A stretch of DNA of 64,000 nucleotides from the NCBI GenBank assembly GCA_947247005.1, contig OX365955.1, forward strand, positions 10,001 through 74,000, in the 5' to 3' direction. Positions 47,096 to 59,359 of the stretch are shown in pieces. Source of the DNA: Spisula solida. Its lineage: Eukaryota; Mollusca; Bivalvia; Venerida; Mactridae. The notes under the pieces are model-generated. The model worked only from the letters and a program-made list of their open reading frames with translations. It made no database searches and was not told where the DNA came from. The first letter of the stretch is position 1; each line of letters starts with the position of its first letter. Both the position numbers and the translations under genes were made by a program.

Positions 47096-47564
47096 ACATG
47101 AAATACCGGTAATTGGCCTTAATTATAATACTAAGCTTACCAGTTAAACCTATACCAACCTATATTGAAATGTGGTTGAAACCATAAAAGTGTAGTCACA
47201 GATCAATGCTCGAAATTGAACTATTCCTAAACTTTAACATAAGCATTTTGTGATGCCAACGTCGATGCTCGGGTGACTGCAATAGCTCCCCTTATTCTTT
47301 GAATAAAGTAGCTAAAAAAGACTAAACAATGTTGTCAGAATATGCATACAAACAGCTGTAGCATTCCTCCAGTAGTATGTCCGCTTAACAAGACAATCAA
47401 AATTATTGCACCGATTTAAAGCATTGTGAAAAGAACTACAATAATCACTAAGAAAACAAATGTCATGGTCAAATCTCCAATTTGTGGAAATACGCGCTAA
47501 GTCTAAATATCATTTTTTTCAAATATGCTTTGTGAATGTCAGCCCTGGTACCAAGCATGGTGTA

Positions 47565-48835
47565 CGACCAAAATCCCCTTCGGACAAAATCCCCTCCATG
47601 TCTTATTGAGAAAATGGACAAAATCCCCTTCATGTTTTTTCATGGCGGACATAATCCCCTTCATACTTTATCAAGGGCGGTCAAAATCCCCTTCAAATGG
47701 AATCCCCTTTGGAAAGATCCACTCTTAATAATATTATTCTTTCAAACTGGCACAGAAAATATAAACATTGGTGTTTATACAAAATTATTGTTATGCTTTT
47801 GTTTCTATTACAAAGTTCTATAGACTTGTATTAATTATTGTTATTTTTTCTGGGTCATCATTCAATATTTAAAGGGACTTTGTTATATTTTGTGAAAGCA
47901 TGGTTCATTTATTTATTACTTAAAGTAAGCATACTTTAAATTGCTTCATATACAAATGTATACTTATTAGAACAGTTTTATTTTCATACATACATACATA
48001 ACATTTTCATAGCAGATGATAGTGAATACAAGACATAGAGTAACACAGTCGTTTGTCAAGGTTTTCATACAAGATGGAAAAACTGTCACAAACTGGCAAT
48101 TATTAATTAAATCAATTGTTAACATAAAAGGACATTTAATTTAATAAACTTGTTTGCAAACACAATCAAAGAAAATTCTAGATTTAGTTTGACCAGCGGT
48201 AATAATGACATGTAATGATAAGTGGTAGGTTTTAACAAAAAGACTAAATGGTGAAGATTGAGAACCAAGAATTAGGTTAATTATTGACATTGTACTTTCA
48301 CAGCTAGAAATATACATTAATAGATCTACATGTTGTAGGAAAATATGAACAGTAATTCACCACCAGTCTGGAGATAAATATGAGATTACATGTATCTACA
48401 AATCATTTCTGATCAATACATCATGTACATGAACTAAATTCCTGGGGATTTGCATAACTACCAATCATTCAATGCAATCGGAAACAATTTCCAACATACT
48501 CAACGAATTCAAACAATGGCTTTTAAACACTCCTATCCTATCATATGCTGTTCATAGATTGTTTCTATATCACAATTGTCCTTCTGTCACAAATTCAACA
48601 GGTTTTATAGGTAAAATGTAGTAGAATGTCTAGATTAAGTTAACAGCACACGGTCTAAGGAATAGTAGTTTTTTAGTACAGATGATTTGGCAGTAGGGGA
48701 TTATGTCTGAAGGGGATTTTGTCCAACCTTGAAATTATATGAAGGGGATTTTGTCCACCCTGAAAAACTATGAAGAGGATTTAGTTCGGGTTGGAGAAGG
48801 GAATTTTGTCCAAGGGGGATTATGTCCTATATTGT
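47565..48835. mobile_element. 1.27 kb element with inverted arrays of a ~35 bp repeat
   Basis: At the left (47568-47712) there are five to six units of ggacaaaatccccttcatg plus a variable 15-base spacer. At the right (48699-48828) the same units occur inverted (gaaggggattttgtcc). The interior is unrelated AT-rich DNA with no gene. Arrays of subterminal repeats in inverted orientation are common in hAT-, Kolobok- and other DNA-transposon derivatives. Here they form the ends themselves. Superfamily unknown. Confidence 0.7.
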
Positions 48836-48855
48836 GAATATTGAAAACCTGAAAA

Positions 48856-48987
48856 CTAGTAATCGTAACAACTCGGTATTTCCATCATGAATCTGGAAGC
48901 TCCCTCGGATGTATCAAGTGCAAGGATGGAGAGAAGTCTTCCCTGATTGTGTGGTATGGAGATATCACCACGCCAAAGAAAATAGAC
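48856..48987 (-). other. Possible coding remnant, 43 codons
   Basis: After an acceptor-like cttag, the minus strand reads an unbroken phase-0 frame containing RGDISIPHNQGRLLSIL and ALDTSEGASRFMMEIP, then TAG. It looks protein-like but I do not recognise it. It could be an alternative terminal exon of the minus-strand gene or a mobile-element remnant. Weak evidence. Confidence 0.2.
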
Positions 48988-49369
48988 CTAAGCGTTCCCA
49001 ACAATATTATGATGTATAAGAGCGGTCCTGATTGGAAATATAGCTGGAGTTTGTTTTGTATTTACCAAAATGTTTATTGATACATCAAAGATCTAAATGG
49101 AACATATTGGACATTCAATTAAAAATTGAGAGAAAATGCAAAATAGCATGCAACAGATTCTGTAATTTTTGCATGCAACTTTTTGTTTGTCATCCTTTTT
49201 AATGATCAATGTCTCATTTTGAAGAGCTAAGTTTAATGAACTGCAAGAGGTCTTCTTTTCTTTCCCTGTCTACACTACCACCCCGGTCATGGCGATAAGT
49301 ATGTGAATTATTATTTTTGAACATGCATTCATAACATGTCTGCTTATATGACAACACATGTGAAAGAAC

Positions 49370-49846
49370 TGTCAAGAGACTGGATATGCAGTTTGCCAGT
49401 TTGTTGTCAGATCCGGAATCAAGCTTGAAAGTAACTGGATTGACGATGGAAATACACTGACAATACACTGGAAATAGTGTGTTGTTTTCATAAGGGCATC
49501 CACACTGACCCTAGCTCTTCTGTTGGACAGATATGACTTCGTCCACTTGTACATGATGCCTCCTATTCATTCCGTAGCAATTTTACAAGGAGGCCATCAG
49601 TCCACACTTTGTCAAAAGCTCTCTGGAGATCAATCCAAGTGACTAAAGTGACTATTTTCTCTTGGAATGCATCTTCTAACTCCTGGGCTAGGTATGTCGT
49701 CTGATCTTCTGTGGATCCAAATTTTCTGTGTTGGTTTGTCAGTAATTTGTTTGTCTCCTGATACAGCTTCATTCGCTGAATTACAATGGTCTCCATTTTT
49801 TCCCCAACTACGCTTGTGAGACTGATGGGGCAATAGCTTGATGCCT
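49370..49846 (-). pseudogene. Non-LTR retrotransposon reverse transcriptase, 3' part, broken
   Basis: The minus-strand frame reads KKASSYCPISLTSVVGE, then QETNKLLTNQHRKFGSTED, QTTYLAQELEDAFQEK and WIDLQRAFDKVWTDGLL. These match the palm/finger region of Jockey/RTE-like reverse transcriptases (YRPISLTS and the D..KAFDKVW motif A). A frameshift follows LLRNE near 49560, and the next piece (YKWTKSYLSNRRARVSVD) lies in another frame. The YADD catalytic motif and the endonuclease are missing. Its 5' neighbour continues at 50656, across an inserted element. Confidence 0.8.
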
Positions 49847-50655
49847 TTTTAGCTACCTGCCACAAAGTGGCAAGGTGAGCTTTTGTGGTGTTTTTTTTGG
49901 TCCGTTGTCCATCCGTCCGTAAGACATTTCACCGTTAACACTCTAGCACTTTTAATTTTCCTTTGATTTTCATCAAACTTGGTCAGTAGTTGTATCTCAA
50001 TGAAATCTAGTTCAAGTTTGAAGTTAGGTCGTGTGGGGTCAAAAGCTAGGTCAAAAAGTCAAATAGTAGCAAAACCTTGTTAACACTCTGAAGGTCACAT
50101 TTTTGCTTTGATTTTCACCAAACTTGGTCAGTATAGTTGTATCTCAATGAAATCTAGGTCAAGTTTGAAGTTAGGTCATGTGGGGTCAAAAACTAGGTCA
50201 AAAGGTCAAATTATAGGACAACATTGTTAACACTCCGGTGGCCACATTTTTGCTATATTCTTCATGAAAATGGTCAAAATGTGTCTCTTGATAACCTTAA
50301 GGTCAAGTTCGAAGTTGGGTCATGTGGGGACAAAAACTAGGTCAAAAGTTCAAATAATAGAAAAACCTTATTAACACTCTTAAGGCCAAATTTTTACTTT
50401 AATCTTCATCAACTTTGGTCAAAATGTTTATCTTGATAACCTTAAGGTCACGTTTGAAGTTTGGTCATGTGGGTAAAAAACAAGGTCAATATGTCAAGTA
50501 ATAGCAAAACCTTTTTAACACTCTGGAGGCCTCAGTATTGCTTTAACCTTCATCAAGTGTAGTCAATATGTTTATCGTGAAGATCTTAAGGTCAAGTTTA
50601 AAGTTTTGCCATGTTTAGCAGGTGAGCGCCCCAGGATCTATGATCCTCTCGTTTG
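49847..50655 (-). mobile_element. TGACCT-rich element inserted in a reverse transcriptase
   Basis: On the minus strand it starts aacgagaggatcatagatcc..ggggcgctcacctgct and ends caaggtgagctt..ggcaggtagctaaaaa. Core units of about 170 bases (caacttcaaacttgacctta type) fill it. It separates two halves of one reverse transcriptase remnant, so it inserted after the retrotransposon. Confidence 0.7.
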
Positions 50656-50820
50656 GTCCTTCCAAGTTTAGGTATGGGAATCATGGTCGCTTCTTTCCAA
50701 ACTTGTGGAAGTTTTCGTTCCCTCCAACTGAGGTTGCAAAACAACCAAGATGGGTCAGCATCTCATTTGTGATGTTTTCTGAATCGCGTGGTAAATGCAG
50801 TTCATTAAAACAGGAGGTAT
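50656..50820 (-). pseudogene. Reverse transcriptase, 5' part, broken
   Basis: The minus strand reads NELHLPRDSENITNEM in one frame, then WRERKLPQVWKEATMIPIPK followed by LGRTK in another. This is the usual region just upstream of YRPISLTS in Jockey-like reverse transcriptases (..P..W..A.MIPI.K.GK). The frameshift lies near 50755. With 49370-49846 it forms one interrupted fossil. Confidence 0.75.
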
Positions 50821-50960
50821 AAGGTAAAAATTGAGATTTTGTAAGATTTCAGAAGACTGATGGGAGGTATTTGGTACATTATCAAATGTTTTGTACATTT
50901 AGATCCTTGAATACATCAATATCACCTTTAACAAGCAATGAAATGAATTATGGTACTTAC

Positions 50961-51008
50961 ACTTTCAATGATTTTCCATGTACCGGATGCTCCCCAGGGC
51001 TTTTTGTG
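50961..51008 (-). CDS. Internal 48-base exon (HKKPWGASGTWKIIES)
   Basis: The acceptor taccattttcag ends at 51009 and the donor gtaagtac begins at 50960. The 48 bases between read HKKPWGASGTWKIIES in phase 0. This frame joins cleanly to the terminal exon at 44892-45080 (..IIES|EKTKES). Short exons of this size are common in bivalve genes. The protein is not recognised. Confidence 0.55.
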
Positions 51009-51179
51009 CTGAAAATGGTAAATTAAAGGAAACTGTTAACAAAATAACAAGCAGTCAACATCGTGTAAACTCAATAGTCTGATGGTTCAAATTGCACATG
51101 CTATGTTAACAGGAATTGTAATGTCCACTCTAAGACTAAGTTGAGTGTTGGTGTTATGGTTAATGCTAGAGAACATATG

Positions 51180-51975
51180 ATGCTGACAAATGTTTTGCAG
51201 TGGATCCCAGATGACCCAGTTGTAAACTTGGCCTAGTTGTTATAGGGACACCCATTGTGACTAAGTTTCAACAAGATTACATAAAAATGTGACCTCTAGA
51301 GTGTTAACAAGGCTTTTCTTTGATGTGACCTAGTTGTTGACCCCAAATGACCCAGTTGCAAACTTGACCTAGATTTCATAGGGATAAACATTGTGACCAA
51401 GTTTCATAAAGATTACATCACAAATGTGACCTCTTGAGTGTTAAACATATTTTTCTTCAATGTGACCTGGTGACCTTGGTTTTGACCCCAGATAACTCAG
51501 TTGTGAACTTGGCCTAGTTTTTATAGGGACAAACATTTTGACAAAGTTTAATCAAGATTACATATAAAATGTGACCTCTAGAGTGTTAACAAGGTTTTTC
51601 TTTGATGGGACCTTGTGACCTAGTGTTTGACCCAAGATGACACAGTTACAAGCTTGATCTTCATTTCATGGGGACAAACATTGTGACCAAATTTCAATAA
51701 GATTACATAAAAAATGGGACCTCTAAAATGTTAACAAGGTTTATCTTCAATGTGTCCTTGTGACCTAGTTTTTGACCCCAGATGACCCAGTTACGAACTT
51801 GACCTAGATTTTATAGGGACAAACAGTTTGACCAAACCCAAAATGATTAGATGAAAACTGAGACCTCTAGAGTGATATAACAGTCAAGTAGCTGACGGTG
51901 GACAGTGGAAGACGGATAAAAGGGTGATCACAAAAGCTCACATTGAGCACTTTGTGCTCAGGTGAGCTAAAAAAC
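51180..51975 (+). mobile_element. TGACCT-rich element, 5'-truncated
   Basis: About four units of cagatgacccagttacaaac, ttgacctagatttcataggg and aacattgtgaccaagtttca type end with the hairpin gagcactttgtgctc and aggtgagctaaaaaa at about 51973. The 5' hairpin is missing. Confidence 0.65.
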
Positions 51976-52159
51976 AAGACTGCGTTCAATAAAAGCTATT
52001 GTCTCCATGGAAGCCTAGTCCATAAAAAAAGCTAAGTTAATCAGGGGCCATAATTATGTTAAAATGTTGGATATGGTTACATGGCTTTGACAATGTAAGG
52101 AGCTTATGATGGTAAACAAGTATGTCAAGTTTGAAGACAACGCCTTGATGTAAGACGAA

Positions 52160-52690
52160 GTTTGGGTTAACAAGAATTGGATGCTTAAAATAGGTCAAAG
52201 TAAGGTCAAAATGAGGTCAGGTGATATAGGTGTGTGGAGAATGTTCAAATACAACATCCATGCAAGTATGAAAGCTTTGTAGCAAGCCATATTAATGCTA
52301 GAAGAAACGGTCAATTTGGGTTAATCAAGAATGTGGCCCTTCAATAAGTCTAAGTCCAAAATTAGGTCAAAGTGAAGGTCAAAATGTGTTTAGGTGAAAC
52401 AGACCTGTAGAGAGTGTACATATACAACATCCATGCAAGTATGAAAGCTTTGTAGCAAGCCATATAAATGCTAGAAGAAACGACCAATTTTTGGTTAACT
52501 AAGAATGTGGCCCTTCAATAAGTCTAAGTCCAAAATAAGGTCAAGGTGAAGGTCAAAATGGGGTCAGGTGATACAGGTGTGTGAGGAGTGTTCATATACA
52601 ACATCCATGCAAGTATGAAAGCTTTGTAGCAAGCCATAATGATGCTAGAAGAAACGGGCAATTTGGGTTAACCGGACACAATTATTCCTA
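52160..52690. repeat. ~174 bp tandem repeat, three units
   Basis: gtatgaaagctttgtagcaa occurs near 52267, 52440 and 52614, a period of 173-174. Each unit also has ggtcaaagtgaaggtcaaaa and tgcwagaagaaacgg. Copies are very similar, so amplification is fairly recent. Confidence 0.8.
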
Positions 52691-52789
52691 CTTTCATTAT
52701 CGGTTGGGTGAGTAGTATCCGGATGTATCGAGATTTTATGAGTGCTGCAAGCCAATTATGTCTCAGAGACGGTATCTAGGGTCCATATG

Positions 52790-53080
52790 AATTTCACCTA
52801 GGCCCGAAAAAAACTTGGTAGCATAAAGGATATATAGTTATGGTTCTTGGTCACTGCACTTCTCCTAATTGCAATCTATTCACCTACCAAGTTTTAAGTC
52901 AATACCTCAAATAGTTTTAGAATTATGCTCTGGACAAAAACTATTTTAAAATAAAACAAGGGGAGATAATTTCAAACCTAGGTCATATAGAGGTATGATT
53001 CTTGGTCACTGTATTTCTCCTAGTTGCCATCTATTTACATTCCAAGTTTCAAGTCAATACCTCAAATTGTTCAAGAATGT
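52790..53080. repeat. ~155 bp tandem duplication
   Basis: ttcttggtcactg at 52844 and 52999 is followed in both by atttctcctaRttgcMatct and aagtcaatacctcaaat. Two copies, a common dispersed repeat type in bivalves. The 111-codon frame at 52995-53330 starts inside it and is not supported. Confidence 0.65.
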
Positions 53081-53584
53081 TGACACCTGTGTAAGAGACA
53101 TGGTCGCAGTTATAATGCAGATCAATCAACCGAGAGTGAGATTAGAGCATATAACGAGGATTTTACCAACCTTGACTTGTACACGTGCAGTAGAGCTGCT
53201 AGCACTTGTTCTTACTTGCTTCTTTGCCTTTTTCTGTAAGATTAACCAGAGATATTTGTTTGTAAACATGTACTGTAACACATTCATGGCAGCCAAATAC
53301 TGTAACCCAATTAATTTTCTTGAATACTAACTTTCACATTCTTTCGATCATCGGCATATTGGTGACTACAAAGTTTCATGTTTTTAAGTTTCCAGCAATG
53401 TCCATATTACTAATGTTTTAGAACTTTCGAGGTGACTTAAGTTCGCGAAATTCTACCACTCGCGAACGCGGCGAAATTAAATTGCGCAAAATAATAGACA
53501 TTATACAAAACATTTCCTCTCTATATACATCACCAGCATTAGTTTGCATGGATTTTTTATAGTACTTAAAGGTAAGCTATTCTA

Positions 53585-54640
53585 TAAGTAATTGTATACA
53601 TCAGGGCTGTCAAAAGAGCAAAACTAAAACTCCTGACAAGACGGCCATTGGCTCGTTGGTGCTCAACTTATGACTTGTGCAGTTGAGGCAGAATCAGTAT
53701 TAGTTATCATATGATGGTAATATTTGACCCCAGATAACCCAGTTGCTGTGACCTCAGAATTCTTCAATGATTTATCCTTGTCACCTGGTGACATAGTTTG
53801 TTACCCCAGCTGACTTAATAGAGAATTTGATGCATATTTTACAGAGACAACATTGTGTGCAGGTTTCATAAAGATTAGGTAAAAAGTGACCTTTTTAGCT
53901 TTTTAACAAAGATTTTCTTTAATGTGACAAAGTGACCTTGTTTTTGACCCCAAATGACCCACTAGCTAAACCTGCCCTACGTTCATGTTTAACAATCATG
54001 GGGTTTTGTCGATATAATCCTTCGTTTTACGCTTCGTTTGTGGCATACAATTTGAAAGTACTAATTCCCGTTTTTTCCATTCTCAGTTTGAAATATGTAC
54101 GGATGCACAGACTTGACTATTCACATTCTTTTGTTTGCCTCTGTCCCCATTTTGTTTAATTAAACAAATTCACGCATACCATCTCCGGTTATGGTTAGCC
54201 AAACTTGGCGTACGTGACAATCATGTTTTTTTAAACATACTGTTCAACGAATAACAGGTGTGTACCAGGAGCGAAACGTACATCACATATGCTTTCCTTG
54301 AATGTAGGGCTGACCTAATGTGGCCAAGTTTACTAAGATTAGGTAAAAATGTGACCTGTATATTTTTAATTAGGTGTGCCTTTGATGTGACCTGGTGGTC
54401 TATTTGTTTATCAAAAATTAATCAGGTGCGACCTGTGGTGACTTTGTGTACTGCCCAGTCTTATAAATATCCAATAAGAAATGACAAAAGTACAGAGCAG
54501 ACATAAATCACATTTCTTTGTGAGCCATTAAACATTAGACCTCTAAGTGTAACATTGACCTTTGAGCTAGGGACCTGGGTCTTGCACATGACACACAGTC
54601 TTCATGTAGTGAATACTTGTACCCAGTAATTGTAAAATCC
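53585..54640 (+). mobile_element. Decayed TGACCT-rich element fragments
   Basis: Recognisable pieces are gcagttgaggcagaatcagt, tttgaccccagataacccag, catgataatcattgtg-like blocks and aatgtgacctggtggt. They are broken by unrelated sequence (about 53980-54290). Neither end is preserved. Confidence 0.45.
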
Positions 54641-55156
54641 AGTATGTACCTTCTGGGTTAGTCTGGCTACCCGACTAGATAATATATTTTTTAATCAATA
54701 ATCATAATTCCATTTTCAATTTTAGCTACATTTTATTTTGGGCTTGATTATCTAGTCTGGTAGAATCTGCCAGCCTCTTGTAACCTGATATCCTAGCACA
54801 ACCGTTACACCATTAGTTGCCTGACCACAAGTATTTAACATGTCAATAAATCTCTCCTACTCTGCTTCAAATGACCATATTGTCAACACATGTGAGAATA
54901 GAAATACCAATTCCATGGTTTTATACATCAGGCAAAATTGAAACACAGAAGTAGTACAGAAAACTATGTTTATAGTGTTTATTATAGTGACATTCATACA
55001 GGAACATTTTTTTTAATTCAAAGAAAACCTGAAACAAATAGCAAGTATATAAAGTAATGTATACTCAGATATACACATTAAGGCCAATATACGTTAATTG
55101 TTTGATCACCATGCATTGTTAAGTACAAAATCAGGGTGTGTGTTGTATTTATTTAA
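54641..55156. other. Non-coding stretch
   Basis: No gene is seen. A ctggctacccgactagataa / ttatctagtctggtagaatc inverted pair (54662-54771) suggests another small MITE of about 110 bases. Confidence 0.4.
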
Positions 55157-55938
55157 ACAAAAGGATCATAGATCCTGGGGCGCTCACCTGCTAAACATGG
55201 CCAAACTTTCAACTTGACCTTAAGGTCATCAAGATGAACATTTTGACTAAACTTGAACTGAGGCCTCCAGAGTGTTAAAATGTTTTGCTATTATTTGACA
55301 TATTGACCTAGTTTTTTAGCCACATGACTCAACTTCAAACGTGACCTTAAGGTCATCAAGATAACATTTTGACCAAAGATGATGAAGATTAAAGCAAAAA
55401 TATTGCCTCAATAAGGTTTTTCTATTATTTGACCTATTGACCTAGTTTTTGACCCCACATAAACCAACTTCAACCTTGACCTGAAGGTTATCAAGATACA
55501 CATTTTGACCATACTTCATGAAGATTGAACGAAATTTGGCCGCCAGAGAGTTAACAAGGTTTTCCTATTATTTGACATTTTGACCTAGTTTTTGACCCCA
55601 CATGACCCAACTTCGAACTTGCTCTTAGGGTCACCAGGATAAACATTTTGACCAAACTTCATGAAGATTAAAGCAAAAATGTGACCTCCAGAGTGTTAAC
55701 AAGGTTATCCTATTATTTGACCTATTGACCTAGTTTTTGACCCACATGACCCAACTTCGAACTTGACCTATATTTCATTGAGGTACAACTACTGACCAAG
55801 TTTGATGAAGATCAAAGCAAAATGAAAGTGCTAGAGTGTTAACGGTGAAAAGTTTAACGGACAGACGGACGACGGACGACGGACAAAAAACAATCACAAA
55901 AGCTCACCTTGCCACTTTGTGACAGGTGAGCTAAAAAA
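55157..55938 (+). mobile_element. TGACCT-rich element, near-complete copy
   Basis: From aaaggatcatagatcctggg and cgctcacctgctaaacatgg to gtgacaggtgagctaaaaaa. About four core units of ttgacctagtttttgacccc, catgacccaacttcgaactt type. The 3' hairpin is caccttgccactttgtgacaggtg (quoted in part). Same subfamily as 37921-38765 and 49847-50655. Confidence 0.75.
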
Positions 55939-56552
55939 GGTACTAGTAATTTTCTTGTTATAATATATAAGTGTGTACAGTTAAATTATAACTATTTCTA
56001 AAATGATATATCGTGGGCGTTTGATCTTGCAAGGTTTTTACCATGTGAATGGGTTCATATTTTGATGGGTTTTTAATTTGTACACTAATTGTATATTTAA
56101 AAAGAAACAGGATGATTATCAATGAATTAATGTATTTTCACGTAAACAATACATTGTGATTCATGGAAATAGTCAAACTCTCCCTAACAAATCAGGGTTT
56201 TTGTAACATCTAGGGCTATCACAAGTACCCATCAGGAACCATAAATATTCTAGACTGACCAACTCACCTAACATAACAAGATCATTATCAGCTGTAATTA
56301 CTTGACCTTAGGAAAAGTTCAATAGCCACAATAAAGGCTACAAGCAAAACCGCTTTCGTACAGACCCTATGTTTGAGGGTGCAAAGGGAATTAATTTCAG
56401 AAAAAAAAGAGTAGACTGAAGAGTTGTCTCCTTTAATTAAATATAGGGTATGTATAGACAGACTACATCGGGGTAGACGATACTGGTAATCAAACTCCTC
56501 ACAGTATTCACTTATGCGTAGAGTTTGACAGGTAGCATAAATTATACGTGTA
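55939..56552. other. Non-coding stretch
   Basis: No gene or repeat is recognised. Confidence 0.4.
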
Positions 56553-57155
56553 CAGGGTGATCCATTAATTCCGCACCTTACTAAATGCTTATAACTTCAA
56601 CTTCTTTTAAGCTATCATATCAAATAAAACATGTAATTGCAGAGTATATGTGAAAGTTTTGTTTTGATCTAAAATGGATCTTCAACAATAGAATCCTTAT
56701 CTAAAGCAGACGTTCAATATGACCACCCAATTTCTCTGAAATGAGTTTCAAACGTCGTTTTAACTTCTGTACATGACGCTGTTGCATGCAGCTAGGTAAC
56801 TAGTCTCTTTTCCTGACGAATCAAATGTTTAATTTCATTGGACAGACCCAATAATATTCTTTCTCGAAGGCACATGTGTATTTGGACACACTTTTCAAGT
56901 TTTATTTTCACTTAAATCGCAGATTTTCCCAAATTCATAATAAAGTTTTATTATTCGAGTTGGGAAATACTCATATTTATGACGTCATCGATTACGTCCT
57001 AACGTTTCTTTGATTGCACAATGCCAACTACTTTTTTCATTTCAGCAGAACATTTTATCCATTACCTTTCCAACAATACCAAATTTATATGTGTAAGTAA
57101 AGACATAATGAAGTTATAGGCTTTTACGAATGTGCGGAATTAATGGATCACCCTG
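56553..57155. mobile_element. 603 bp MITE with TA target sites
   Basis: Ends CAGGGTGATCCATTAATTCC and its exact inverted partner ggaattaatggatcaccctg are flanked by TA at 56551-56552 and 57156-57157. Subterminal ttataacttcaacttc / gaagttatag also pair. Size, TA duplication and CAG start fit a Tc1/mariner-class non-autonomous element. No transposase frame is left inside. Confidence 0.9.
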
Positions 57156-57282
57156 TACATAGTGTTTATAAAGTATACGTGACTGATCGCAGCCCTAAGT
57201 CTATTTGTTTAAAGGCAATTTAAACTCAAAAATACAAGATATATGACTACTAATGAAGTGTGACAATTTTGCAATATGATTT

Positions 57283-58143
57283 TTAGCTCACCTGAGTACG
57301 TGCTCAGGTGAGCTATTGTGAACACCCATTTGTCTGTCGTCCCCCGTGCGCTGTCTGCCGTCCACCGTCAACAATTGGACTGTTAACACTCTAGAGGACA
57401 TAATTTTCACTTAATCTTTTGTAAACTTGGTCACAATGTTTGTCTCTATGAAATCTAGGTCAAGTTAGTAATTGGGTCAGCTAGGGTCAAAAACTTTTTT
57501 GACATAATCTTAATAAAACTATATCACAATGTTTGAAATCTGGGGTCAAAAAATAGGTCACAAGGTCACATTGAAGAAAAACCTTGTTAATTCTCTACAG
57601 GTGACAATTTTTACCTAATCTTTATGAAACTTGGTCACAATGTTTGTCTCTAATACATTTAGGCCAAGTTGTAATTGGGTCATCTGTGGTCAAAATCTAG
57701 GTCACCAGTTCACATCAAAGAAAACTATTGTTAACACTCTAGAGGTCATATTTTGGATATAATCTTAATGAAACATGGTCACAATGTATGTCTCTATCAA
57801 ATCTAGGTCAAGTTCGAAATCGGGACATCTTGGGTCAAAACTCTAGAGGTCACAATGTTTACCTAATCTTTATGAAACTCGGTCACAATGTTTGTCTCTG
57901 TAGAATCTAGGTCAAGTTTGAAATTAGGTCATCGGTAGTAAAAAAGACACCAGGTTACATCAAAGAAAAACTTTGTTAATAGGTCACATTTTCACCTCAT
58001 CTTTATTAAACCTGGCACAAAGTTTGTCACTGTAAAATCTAAATAAAATATTATATAATTTATTTTATCATAACAAATACTGTTTGTGCCTTAACTGCTT
58101 GTCATCAGGTGAGCGCTTTAGGGCCAATGGCCCTCTTGTTACA
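57283..58143 (-). mobile_element. TGACCT-rich element, minus orientation
   Basis: Begins (in plus reading) tttttagctcacctgagtac..gtgctcaggtgagctattgtg and ends catcaggtgagcgctttagg..gccaatggccctcttgtt. Core units are gaaatctaggtcaagtt, gtcaaaaactaggtcac. Same subfamily as the outer copy at 41288 and the copy at 59360-60441. Confidence 0.75.
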
Positions 58144-58436
58144 TCATATATTGTGTCAGAGTAGATTTCTCTACTTTCTTGCAAAAATTAAACAAAATCT
58201 AAGGAAGGAATCCATACCCCTCCTGTGACCCGTTATTCAAAGATCCTTTTCGGATACTCGCTACAGCCTTAGTGGCTGCGGTTGTGCTGTTATTTGTCAG
58301 CTGACTTGGATCTGTTTACACTTAATAATATGATAAGGTTTGTAAACAGACCTGGCCTGATTTATCATTCAAAGTACGATTTTTAATTTTCGGTGGTCAG
58401 ATAAATGAGTTAAATAAATTCAATAATATTATATTG

Positions 58437-59337
58437 TTAGCTCACCTGTCACATAGTGACAAGGTGAGCTGTTGTGATCACTCTTCGTCCGTCGTCAGTC
58501 CGTGTGTGCGTCCGTCAACAATTCATTCAAACGACTTCTTCTCCTAATCAACTTGGCCACTTTCAACCAAACTTCACAGGAATGTTCTTTGGGTCATCTT
58601 TTCAAAAATAGCTAAAAGAATTGTAATCTATTAATAACTCTGGTTGCCATGGCAACCAATAGGAAAGTCTTTAAAAAAATCAACCGCTGGCCAGATTTCA
58701 AAATAATTCTACATAAATAGTTGTTGGGTGACCTTCTTACAAAATTGACATTTTTGTCTTGATTGGTTAAAAAACACAACCGCCAGTGCGTTGGGGCACT
58801 GTTTTTCCCGATATATCTATAGTAAAATCTTCAAAAATCTTCTCCTCTGAAAGTACTAGTTGGATTTCATTATAAATTGGTTAAATTGTTCCTTGGGTGG
58901 TCCTTTCTTAAAAGAGCTAAAAGAATTACATTCCATGTAGAACTCTGGTTGCCATGGCAACTGATAGGAAAATCTTAAAAAATTCATAAAAATTCAACCG
59001 CTGACCAGATTTCAAAATAATTTTACAGAAATAGTTGTTAGGGTGACCCTCTTACAAATTTAACTTTCATGTTGTGATTCTTCAAAAAACATGGCCGCCA
59101 GTGGGTGGGGCGCTTTTTTCCCCTATTTATCTTAAGTAAAATCTTTAAAAATCTTCTCCTCTAAAAGTACTGGTAAATTAGTTAAATTGTTCCCTGGGTG
59201 GTTCTTTCTGAAAATAGCGTAGAGTTACATTCCATGCAGAACTCGAAAAGTTTCGAAAAAACTTTTAAAAAACAACAACATAAAAAGTATGGTTCTACTT
59301 GATGAGTGGCCCATGGCCCTGTAGGCCCTCTTGTTTA
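58437..59337 (-). mobile_element. Related element with a different core
   Basis: Ends match the family (ttagctcacctgtcacatag..gacaaggtgagctg and ggcccatggccctgtaggcc..ctcttgttt). The core differs: two to three units with ggttgccatggcaac, caaccgctggccagatttca and aatcttctcctctgaaagta. It shows that the same ends carry different tandem cores. Minus orientation. Confidence 0.7.
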
Positions 59338-59359
59338 TTTATTATTTAGTCTACTTAAA

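Noticed and set aside
47536..47823. 95-codon plus-strand frame with repeated KIPF/NPL motifs
   Set aside because: The motifs are the translation of the ~35-bp subterminal repeat of the 47565-48835 element.
52995..53330. 111-codon plus-strand frame
   Set aside because: It begins inside a 155-bp dispersed tandem repeat and has no supporting features further on.
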